Shown here: in pieces, positions 13,749 through 20,142 of the stretch
Layout of the letters: each line of letters begins with the position of its first letter
Numbering within the stretch: the first letter of the stretch is position 1
DNA from: Ruminococcus sp. UBA7014
Lineage (GTDB): Bacteria > Bacillota > Clostridia > Oscillospirales > Ruminococcaceae
DNA: 20,142 nt
Direction: 5' to 3'
NCBI GenBank assembly: GCA_002449575.1
Contig: DJXC01000016.1
Span: forward strand, 1-20,142
Translations under genes and position numbers: made by a program
Notes under the pieces: generated by a model
Told to the model about the DNA's origin: nothing
Databases searched by the model: none
Seen by the model: the letters and a program-made list of their open reading frames with translations, nothing else

Positions 13749-16682
13749 ATGAAAACATATGCATTGGGAATTGATGTCGGCTCAACGACAGTCAAGACAG
13801 TGGTCTGTAACGAAACGGGAGAAATTTTGCACTCAGCATATCAGCGGCATTTTTCAAAAGTAAAGGAGACAGTATCGGAACAGCTGGAAACGATTGCAGA
13901 AAAATTTCCGGAAGTACAGTTCCGCAGTTCTATGACAGGTTCAGCAGGGTTAGGACTTGCGAATGCAGCCGGAATATCGTTTGTACAGGAAGTACATGCA
14001 GCATTTCTGGCAGTGCGGACATGTTATCCGGATGCGGATGCAGTAATAGAATTAGGCGGCGAAGATGCCAAAATCATTTTTCTGACCGGCGGTGTAGAAC
14101 AAAGAATGAATGGTTCTTGTGCCGGCGGAACAGGCGCATTTATCGACCAGATGGCAACATTGCTGGGAATCAGTGTACAGGAACTGGACGAAGCGTCACT
14201 GAAAGCAGAAAGAACTTATCCGATAGCATCACGGTGCGGTGTATTTGCAAAGTCAGATATTCAGCCGCTGCTAAATCAGGGCGCAGCCCGTGAAGATGTA
14301 GCAGCAAGTATTTTCAAGGCAGTCGTAGACCAGACAGTCGCAGGTCTGGCACAGGGCAGAGAAATCAAAGGAAAGATACTGTTTCTGGGCGGACCTCTGT
14401 CATTTCAGAAGGGACTAAGAAAAGCATTTGTGGAAGGTCTGAGTCTTTCTGAAGAAAATGCCGTGTTTCCGGAACAAGCACCTGTATTTGTGGCACTGGG
14501 AAGTGCATTGTATGCAGAAGAAAGCAAAGAATCGCCACGGAGTGCGCAGGAATTGTTAAAGAAAGTACAGAATGCAAAAGCAAGTTCAGATGTAATAACA
14601 GGAGAAAAATTATTTTCATCCCATGAAGAATATGCAGCCTTTGTAGAACGCCATAAACAGTGTGATTTGACTTATGCAGATTTGCGGACATATGAAGGAG
14701 AAGCATATCTTGGCATAGATTCTGGTTCAACAACAACAAAACTGGTACTGATTACAGAAGACGGAAGACTGCTGTACAGCCATTATGCATCAAATGAGGG
14801 ACAGCCGCTTGACAGAATTGCAGACAGGTTAAAGCAAATATACCGGGATAAGAACGAAAATTTGATTATCAAGGCAAGTGCAGTGACAGGATACGGCGAA
14901 GACCTGATAAAAGCAGGGCTGTCTGTAGATTATGGTATTGTTGAAACAGTCGCACATTTCAAGGCAGCATCTTTTTTCTGTCCGGATGTGGATTTTATTA
15001 TTGATATCGGCGGACAGGATATTAAATGTTTTAAGATTAAAAATGGCGCAATTGACAGTATTATGCTGAATGAAGCATGTTCCTCGGGGTGTGGTTCATT
15101 TATCCAGACTTTTGCAATGGCACTGGGCTATGACATCGGAGAATTTTCGCAGATGGGGTTATTTGCAGAAAAGCCCGTAGAATTAGGTTCACGGTGTACG
15201 GTGTTCATGAACAGCAGCGTAAAGCAGGCACAGAAAGACGGCGCAACTGTTGAAGATATTTCAGCAGGATTATCGGCATCAATTATCAAGAATGCGATTT
15301 ATAAAGTGATTCGTGCAAGAAGCGTGGAAGAACTGGGAAAAAATATTGTCGTACAGGGCGGAACGTTCCTGAACGATGCCGTTTTGAGATGTTTTGAGCG
15401 GGAAATTGGCAGAAATGTGATTCGTCCGGCGATTTCAGGACTGATGGGCGCATTTGGTGCGGCACTGTATGCAAAAGAACAGATGGAAGAAAACGGCGAA
15501 AGCACATTAATTTCACGGGAAGCACTGGAAAATTTTTCTTATACGTCAAAAAATGTAAGATGCGGAAGATGTACAGCGAACTGTCTGCTGAATGTAATTA
15601 AGTTTTCGGACGGCGGAAGATATATTTCAGGGAATCGCTGTGAAAAGGGCGCAGGAGTCAAGCGTGAAACAGAAGTGCCGGATTTATACAGCGATAAATA
15701 TGAGCGTCTGCTGAAGATAGCAGAAAAGAAGCCGGCACGGAAACGTGCAGTTGTAGGTTTGCCGTTTGTGCTGAATTATTATGAGTTATTGCCGTTCTGG
15801 CACACATTGTTTACGGAACTGGGATTTGAAGTAATCATTTCCGGGGAAAGTGACAGGAAGATGTATTTCAAGGGGCAGCATACAATCCCGTCAGATACGG
15901 TATGTTATCCGGCGAAAATAGCGCACGGGCATATAGAAGCATTGCTGGAAAAGAAGCCGGACTTTATTTTTTGGCCGTGCATGACCTATAATTTAGGGGA
16001 AGCCGATACAGATAACCGGTTTAACTGTCCGGTAGTGGCATATTATCCGGAACTGATGCGAGCCAATCACAGCAGTCTGAATCATGATAATTTTTATAAT
16101 CCGTATCTGGATATTAACAGCCGCAAGAATGTAATTCATGTGATGAAGAAAACACTGTCGAAATACAGTGTACAGAAACAGATACCCGGCGCAGTGGACG
16201 CAGCATACAGAGCGTTGGAGGATTTCCGGAGAGAAACAACCAGAAAAGCCCGTGAAATCATAGCGCAGGCAAGAGCAGAAGGCAGAAAGATTATTGTCCT
16301 TGCCGGAAGACCATACCATCTGGATAAGGAGATTAATCACGGAATTCACAAGTTAATTACCAGTTTAGGGCTTGCAGTCGTATCAGAAGACAGCGTGGCA
16401 GTATTAGGCAAAATGCCGCATTTGCATGTATATAATCAGTGGACATATCACAGCAGATTATACAGGGCAGCGCAGTATGTGACAACACAGCCTGACATGC
16501 AGTTAGTACAGTTAGTATCATTCGGCTGTGGCATTGATGCCATCACAACAGACGAAGTGCGGAGTATTCTGGAATCTTCCGGAAAGCTCTATACGCAGTT
16601 GAAAATTGATGAGATAACGAATTTAGGCGCAGCGAAAATCCGTCTGAGGAGTCTGCTTGCAGCGATGAATCAGCAGAAATAA
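13749..16682 (+). CDS. Double-domain acyl-CoA dehydratase activase-like ATPase (BadF/HgdC type) with DUF2229
   Basis: The 977-residue protein contains two tandem ASKHA ATPase domains of the BadF/BcrA/HgdC family. The first has YALGIDVGSTTVKTVV (4-19), LGGEDAKI and the two cysteines expected to hold a [4Fe-4S] cluster, Cys124 in NGSCAGGTG and Cys163 in SRCGVFAKS. The second repeats this: YLGIDSGSTTTKLVL (320-334), IGGQDIKCF, Cys444 in NEACSSGCG and Cys483 in SRCTVFMNS. A cysteine cluster follows (Cys605, 608, 612, 631), then a DUF2229-like region from about residue 665. Such activases use ATP to deliver low-potential electrons to 2-hydroxyacyl-CoA dehydratases. GGAGGA lies six bases before the ATG. 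The next gene, 30 bases downstream, supplies the likely C-terminal partner. No CoA transferase or other pathway gene is nearby, so the substrate is unknown. Confidence 0.88.
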   Translation: MKTYALGIDVGSTTVKTVVCNETGEILHSAYQRHFSKVKETVSEQLETIAEKFPEVQFRSSMTGSAGLGLANAAGISFVQEVHAAFLAVRTCYPDADAVIELGGEDAKIIFLTGGVEQRMNGSCAGGTGAFIDQMATLLGISVQELDEASLKAERTYPIASRCGVFAKSDIQPLLNQGAAREDVAASIFKAVVDQTVAGLAQGREIKGKILFLGGPLSFQKGLRKAFVEGLSLSEENAVFPEQAPVFVALGSALYAEESKESPRSAQELLKKVQNAKASSDVITGEKLFSSHEEYAAFVERHKQCDLTYADLRTYEGEAYLGIDSGSTTTKLVLITEDGRLLYSHYASNEGQPLDRIADRLKQIYRDKNENLIIKASAVTGYGEDLIKAGLSVDYGIVETVAHFKAASFFCPDVDFIIDIGGQDIKCFKIKNGAIDSIMLNEACSSGCGSFIQTFAMALGYDIGEFSQMGLFAEKPVELGSRCTVFMNSSVKQAQKDGATVEDISAGLSASIIKNAIYKVIRARSVEELGKNIVVQGGTFLNDAVLRCFEREIGRNVIRPAISGLMGAFGAALYAKEQMEENGESTLISREALENFSYTSKNVRCGRCTANCLLNVIKFSDGGRYISGNRCEKGAGVKRETEVPDLYSDKYERLLKIAEKKPARKRAVVGLPFVLNYYELLPFWHTLFTELGFEVIISGESDRKMYFKGQHTIPSDTVCYPAKIAHGHIEALLEKKPDFIFWPCMTYNLGEADTDNRFNCPVVAYYPELMRANHSSLNHDNFYNPYLDINSRKNVIHVMKKTLSKYSVQKQIPGAVDAAYRALEDFRRETTRKAREIIAQARAEGRKIIVLAGRPYHLDKEINHGIHKLITSLGLAVVSEDSVAVLGKMPHLHVYNQWTYHSRLYRAAQYVTTQPDMQLVQLVSFGCGIDAITTDEVRSILESSGKLYTQLKIDEITNLGAAKIRLRSLLAAMNQQK

Positions 16683-16712
16683 AAAGATTTTTGAGAAGAA
16701 AGGAGAATATTT

Positions 16713-17960
16713 TTGGAAAAAGAACGAGATTACCCGATTTTTACGAAAGAGATGAAAAAAACCCATACAATCCTGATACCGACTATGCTGGAAATTCATT
16801 TTGAACTGATGGTGCATATATTCGGGATATATGGATATAAAGCAGAAGTGCTGCACAGTGAATCAAAAGCGGTAATTAATGAAGGTTTGAAAAACGTGCA
16901 TAATGACACTTGTTATCCGGCACTGTTATGTATCGGACAGTTTATGGAAGCATTAAAGAGCGGAAGATATGACCCGGACAAAGTAGCACTGATGCTGCCG
17001 CAGACAGGCGGAGGCTGCCGGGCATCAAATTATATTTATCTGTTAAGGAAAGCTTTGAAAGATACGTTTCCGCAAGTACCTGTTATTTCGCTGAATTTCA
17101 TAGGCATGGAAAAAGACCCGGAGAACGGCTGGCATATCAGCACTTCAGAGACAGTGCGCATTCTGTACGGAATCGGCTATGCAGATATGCTCCAGATGCT
17201 GTATAACCAGTGCCGTTCCTATGAGCTGGTGAAAGGGGCATCTGAAAAGGTACTCCGCAAATGGATAGACCGTGTCAAGAAGATACTGGACAGCAATGAT
17301 TATCTTCATCCGAAGAAATATTATCAGATGATGCTGGAAGACTTTGCAAAAGTCCCCCGTTCAGGCGCATCTAAAATCCGTGTCGGGATAGTAGGAGAAA
17401 TTTATGTAAAATATTCACCGCTGGGAAACAATCATCTGGAAGATTTTCTGATTTCAGAAGGCTGTGAACCGGTAGTGCCGTCACTGATGGAATTTGTACT
17501 GTATTATTTATATAATAAGGCAAATGAAGCGAAGCTTTACGGGAAATATACCGCAGCAACACCAGTGTATCACGGATTTTATAAAATGTTTCTGTCCGAG
17601 CAGCGCAAAGTAGTAAAGCTGATAACAGACCACGGCGTGTTCAGACCACAGCATGATTTTGAACATCTGCTGCATTCTGTAGAGCAATATATCAGTTTAG
17701 GAGTCAACATGGGCGAAGGCTGGCTGATTCCCGCAGAGATGGGCGCACTGGCAGAGAGCGGCACGGAAAATATTATCTGTACACAGCCATTTGGCTGTCT
17801 GCCAAATCATATTATTGCAAAAGGTATGAGCCGTGCGGTTAAGGAACGCTATCCGAATGCGAATATTATTGCAATAGACTATGACCCCGGCGCAACACGG
17901 GTAAATCAGGAGAACAGAATCAAGCTGATGCTTGCAAATGCACGGATTTCAGGCAGTTGA
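16713..17960 (+). CDS. 2-hydroxyacyl-CoA dehydratase-like partner of the activase
   Basis: The 415-residue protein corresponds to the C-terminal dehydratase-like part of the large activase-related proteins found in many anaerobes. Conserved-looking cysteines suitable for an iron-sulfur site are Cys67 and Cys73 (HNDTCYPALLCIG), Cys102 (QTGGGCRASNY) and Cys362 (TQPFGCLPNHI); the glycine-rich GGGCRASNY and GCLPNHIIAKG segments are typical of this group. There is no signal peptide. Translation starts at a TTG (16713-16715) with AAAGGAG just upstream; the first in-frame ATG (16752-16754) lacks such a site. The short gap to the preceding activase indicates one operon and probably one complex. The -35 box of the following promoter overlaps this gene's stop codon. 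The reaction and substrate cannot be read from sequence. Confidence 0.85.
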   Translation: MEKERDYPIFTKEMKKTHTILIPTMLEIHFELMVHIFGIYGYKAEVLHSESKAVINEGLKNVHNDTCYPALLCIGQFMEALKSGRYDPDKVALMLPQTGGGCRASNYIYLLRKALKDTFPQVPVISLNFIGMEKDPENGWHISTSETVRILYGIGYADMLQMLYNQCRSYELVKGASEKVLRKWIDRVKKILDSNDYLHPKKYYQMMLEDFAKVPRSGASKIRVGIVGEIYVKYSPLGNNHLEDFLISEGCEPVVPSLMEFVLYYLYNKANEAKLYGKYTAATPVYHGFYKMFLSEQRKVVKLITDHGVFRPQHDFEHLLHSVEQYISLGVNMGEGWLIPAEMGALAESGTENIICTQPFGCLPNHIIAKGMSRAVKERYPNANIIAIDYDPGATRVNQENRIKLMLANARISGS

Positions 17961-17985
17961 CAGGAAAGCGTCTGTATGATATAAT
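17957..17985 (+). promoter_or_regulatory. Perfect-consensus sigma-A promoter for the small membrane protein/proS unit
   Basis: TTGACA (17957-17962) and TATAAT (17980-17985) match consensus at all twelve positions with the ideal 17-base spacer. The -35 overlaps the stop codon of the dehydratase-like gene. The start site should fall near 17992, only about 12 bases before the ATG at 18004. Confidence 0.9.
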
Positions 17986-18003
17986 AGCAGAGGGCTGATA
18001 GCT

Positions 18004-18264
18004 ATGTTGGAGAGTACAATTGACATCAGTTTGATATTCCGGTTCGGAATAAAATGCTTCGGAGTATTTGCACTGATATTTCTGGCAGCAGTATTCACAC
18101 CGAAAATAGCAGAATATATTGATAAATGGAAAGAAACACACAGAAAAGAAAATACAGTGCAGCACCCGCAGACAAAGGAAACATATCATGTGCGTTCGAT
18201 ATACGAACTGCCACCAGAACCGGAACAGCCGAAAAAGAAAGCGGCAGTGCGCCGGAAGAAATGA
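18004..18264 (+). CDS. Small single-pass membrane protein, unknown
   Basis: The 86-residue product has one hydrophobic helix (about residues 10-31, including FGVFALIFLAAVF) followed by a charged region and a C-terminus rich in Pro, Glu and Lys that ends RRKK. With a short N-terminus and a strongly basic tail, the positive-inside rule favours an N-out, C-in orientation. I do not recognise the family. Codon use is like its neighbours, and the perfect promoter directly upstream supports expression, although the AGAGGG ribosome binding site would lie almost at the transcript's first bases. The gene ends 26 bases before proS and is probably co-transcribed with it. It could instead be a minor ORF in a proS leader; I consider that less likely. 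Confidence 0.7.
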   Translation: MLESTIDISLIFRFGIKCFGVFALIFLAAVFTPKIAEYIDKWKETHRKENTVQHPQTKETYHVRSIYELPPEPEQPKKKAAVRRKK

Positions 18265-18290
18265 TAAGTGAAGAAAGGAATTTTTGAATT

Positions 18291-19736
18291 ATGGCAAAGC
18301 AGGATAAGAAGAATGTAGAAGCAATTACTTCTATGGATGAAGATTTTGCACAATGGTACACAGATATTGTAAAGAAAGCAGAACTGATTTCTTATACAAG
18401 TGTAAAGGGCTGTATGGTCATCAGACCTTATGGATATGCAATCTGGGAGAACATGCAGAGAATTCTGGACGGTATGTTCAAGGAAACAGGGCATGAAAAT
18501 GTATGTATGCCGATGTTTATTCCGGAGTCGCTGCTGCAAAAGGAAAAAGACCATGTAGAAGGCTTTGCGCCGGAAGTGGCATGGGTCACACACGGCGGCA
18601 ATGATAAGCTGGAAGAAAGATTATGTGTCCGCCCGACATCAGAGACACTGTTTTGTGAACATTACGCACAGATAGTGCATTCCTACAGAGATTTGCCGAA
18701 GTTGTATAATCAGTGGGTCAGTGTCGTAAGATGGGAAAAGACAACCAGACCTTTTCTGCGTTCCAGAGAATTTTTATGGCAGGAAGGACATACAATTCAT
18801 GCAACAGCAGAAGAGGCAATAGAAGAAACAGAAAAGATGCTGAATGTGTATACAAAATTCTGTGTGGATTCCCTTGCCATTCCAGTAGTACAGGGCAAGA
18901 AGACCGAGAGCGATAAATTTGCCGGTGCAGTGTCTACCTATGCAATTGAAGCCCTGATGCATGACGGAAAGGCATTGCAGGCAGGCACATCCCATTATTT
19001 TGGTGATGGCTTTGCAAAAGCATTTGAAATTCAGTATGCCGGAAAAGATAATAAATTGCAGTATCCGCACCAGACAAGCTGGGGTGTCACAACAAGATTA
19101 ATCGGCGCAATTATTATGACACATGGTGATAATAACGGTTTAGTACTGCCTCCGGCAGTTGCACCGATTCAGGCGGTCATTGTACCGGCAGCAATGCATA
19201 AGCCGGGTGTACTGGAAAAAGCAACAGAACTGTATCAGCAGCTGAAAGATGCCGGAATCCGTGTAAAGTTAGATGATTCTGAAAATTCACCGGGCTGGAA
19301 GTTTGCCGAATATGAAATGAAAGGCGTTCCGGTGCGTGTAGAAATCGGACCTCGTGACATTGAAGCAAATCAGTGTGTTATTGTTACCCGCCACAACGGG
19401 GAAAAGACAAGTATTTCACTGGAAAATCTGATAGAAAGTGTACACGAGAAATTACAGGAAGTCCATGACGGCTTATATCAGGCAGCACTGGAGAACCGGA
19501 ATAAAAGAACATATCAGTGCAGAACAATTGATGAAATCAATCAGGCACTGAACGAAAAGGGAGATGGCTTTATTGAAGCAATGTGGTGCGGAGAAGAAGC
19601 CTGTGAAGATGAAGTAAAAGCCCAGACCGGAGCAGGTTCAAGATGCATTCCGTTAGAGCAGAAACAAATATCTGATGTATGTGTCTGCTGCGGAAAACCT
19701 GCAAAGCACATGGTACTTTGGGGCAAAGCATATTAA
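18291..19736 (+). CDS. proS: Prolyl-tRNA synthetase, archaeal/eukaryotic-type
   Basis: The 481-residue class II synthetase charges tRNA-Pro with proline. It lacks the roughly 180-residue INS editing domain that bacterial-type ProRS carries between motifs 2 and 3, and instead has the shorter archaeal/eukaryotic-type layout. Visible motifs are RPTSETLFCEHYAQ (114-127), motif 2 FLRSREFLWQEGHT (155-168), and the motif 3 region SWGVTTRLIGAIIMTHGDN. After the anticodon-binding domain there is a C-terminal zinc-binding-like region with Cys residues in MWCGEEACEDE, SRCIPL and DVCVCCGKPAKH, ending in Tyr as is common in this type. AAAGGA precedes the ATG by about eleven bases. No T-box leader is evident. 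A lipoprotein gene starts two bases after the stop. Confidence 0.97.
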   Translation: MAKQDKKNVEAITSMDEDFAQWYTDIVKKAELISYTSVKGCMVIRPYGYAIWENMQRILDGMFKETGHENVCMPMFIPESLLQKEKDHVEGFAPEVAWVTHGGNDKLEERLCVRPTSETLFCEHYAQIVHSYRDLPKLYNQWVSVVRWEKTTRPFLRSREFLWQEGHTIHATAEEAIEETEKMLNVYTKFCVDSLAIPVVQGKKTESDKFAGAVSTYAIEALMHDGKALQAGTSHYFGDGFAKAFEIQYAGKDNKLQYPHQTSWGVTTRLIGAIIMTHGDNNGLVLPPAVAPIQAVIVPAAMHKPGVLEKATELYQQLKDAGIRVKLDDSENSPGWKFAEYEMKGVPVRVEIGPRDIEANQCVIVTRHNGEKTSISLENLIESVHEKLQEVHDGLYQAALENRNKRTYQCRTIDEINQALNEKGDGFIEAMWCGEEACEDEVKAQTGAGSRCIPLEQKQISDVCVCCGKPAKHMVLWGKAY

Positions 19737-19737
19737 G

Positions 19738-20142
19738 ATGAAAATCCGGAAACTGATGATAATTTTCTGTCTGCTGCTCTGTACAGGATGCGGCAAGCGG
19801 ATTGAACAGGAGCAGATGGAAATTCCGGAAACGTCACAGACAATGGAAGAAGAAACGACTACTCCAGAAGAAGAAAGCAGAACAGAAACAAGCCGGATAA
19901 CGATGAAAGAAACATCTGTGACGAGTACAGTATCAGAAACAACAACAACGACATTCCAGACAACAACAGCATCTGTACAGACAACCACAAGCACAACTGC
20001 AACATCAGCCACAAAGGCAGGTACAGAATTGCTTGCTACAGAAATTGTACGAGATGAAGCCAATCCGGAAGAAACAGTAATCGTGTATTATTATGTAAAT
20101 CATGGTGACACGGGCGTAAAGCGGACAACTGCTGTATCAAGG
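19738..20142 (+). CDS. Thr-rich lipoprotein, C-terminus cut by window edge
   Basis: I translated this frame by hand; 135 codons are visible and it remains open at the right edge. It starts MKIRKLMIIFCLLLCTGCGK, a lipoprotein signal peptide with lipobox LCTGC and Cys18 as the likely lipidated residue. Residues 20-105 are a low-complexity linker dominated by Thr, Glu and Ser, with runs such as ETTTTTFQTTTASVQTTT. After about residue 105 the composition becomes more ordinary (EIVRDEANPEETVIVYYYVN), probably the start of a globular extracellular domain. The ATG lies one base after the proS stop and has no strong ribosome binding site, suggesting translational coupling. It resembles the lipoprotein at 5294 in design but not in detail. 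Function is unknown. Confidence 0.85.
   Translation, partial: MKIRKLMIIFCLLLCTGCGKRIEQEQMEIPETSQTMEEETTTPEEESRTETSRITMKETSVTSTVSETTTTTFQTTTASVQTTTSTTATSATKAGTELLATEIVRDEANPEETVIVYYYVNHGDTGVKRTTAVSR

Noticed and set aside
19653..20063. A 136-codon minus-strand frame rich in Val and Ser opposite the end of proS and the lipoprotein
   Set aside because: Thr codons ACA/ACG of the plus-strand Thr-rich linker read as Val/Ser-like codons in antisense; the plus-strand lipoprotein has a clear signal peptide and lipobox.

Overview
The window looks like ordinary chromosome from a low-to-moderate G+C member of the Clostridia, most likely a Ruminococcus-like Oscillospiraceae. This is inferred from strong AGGAGG-type ribosome binding sites, A+T-rich TTGACA/TATAAT promoters, a SpoVB-like flippase, a fused SecDF, an RqcP gene near a MazG gene, an archaeal/eukaryotic-type ProRS, and Thr/Glu-rich lipoproteins. 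I see no IS element, integrase, phage gene, CRISPR array, tRNA or rRNA.

Layout. (1) 1-1232, minus: a SpoVB/MOP-type flippase cut by the left edge, divergent from the next block. (2) 1392-7035, plus: a PLP aminotransferase, an unknown protein overlapping trpS, trpS, mazG, an HU-type DNA-binding protein, a Glu/Thr-rich lipoprotein, a small unknown protein with an internally repeated motif, and the S4-domain protein rqcP, closed by a strong terminator. (3) 7331-12298, minus: secDF (own promoter), tatD, a membrane-anchored LCP-like protein whose catalytic motif looks degenerate, and a YpsA/DUF1273-like SLOG protein. It converges on block 2 through an intergenic region holding three strong hairpins. 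(4) 12488-20142, plus: alanine racemase, a two-gene 2-hydroxyacyl-CoA-dehydratase-activase-like system (977 + 415 residues), then, behind a perfect consensus promoter, a small single-pass membrane protein, proS, and the start of a second Thr-rich lipoprotein cut by the right edge.

How the genes fit together. Much of the window is housekeeping: tRNA charging (trpS, proS), ribosome quality control (rqcP), nucleotide sanitation (mazG), nucleoid structure (HU), protein export (secDF) and cell wall precursors (alr, the flippase, possibly the LCP-like protein). The flippase, mazG and rqcP recall the yabM-yabN-yabO neighbourhood of Bacillus, with an inversion and insertions. The less understood parts are the split activase/dehydratase pair, the trpS-coupled unknown, the repeat-containing protein before rqcP, the degenerate LCP protein and several non-coding signals. 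I found no clearly new multi-gene system; the best leads are in the findings.
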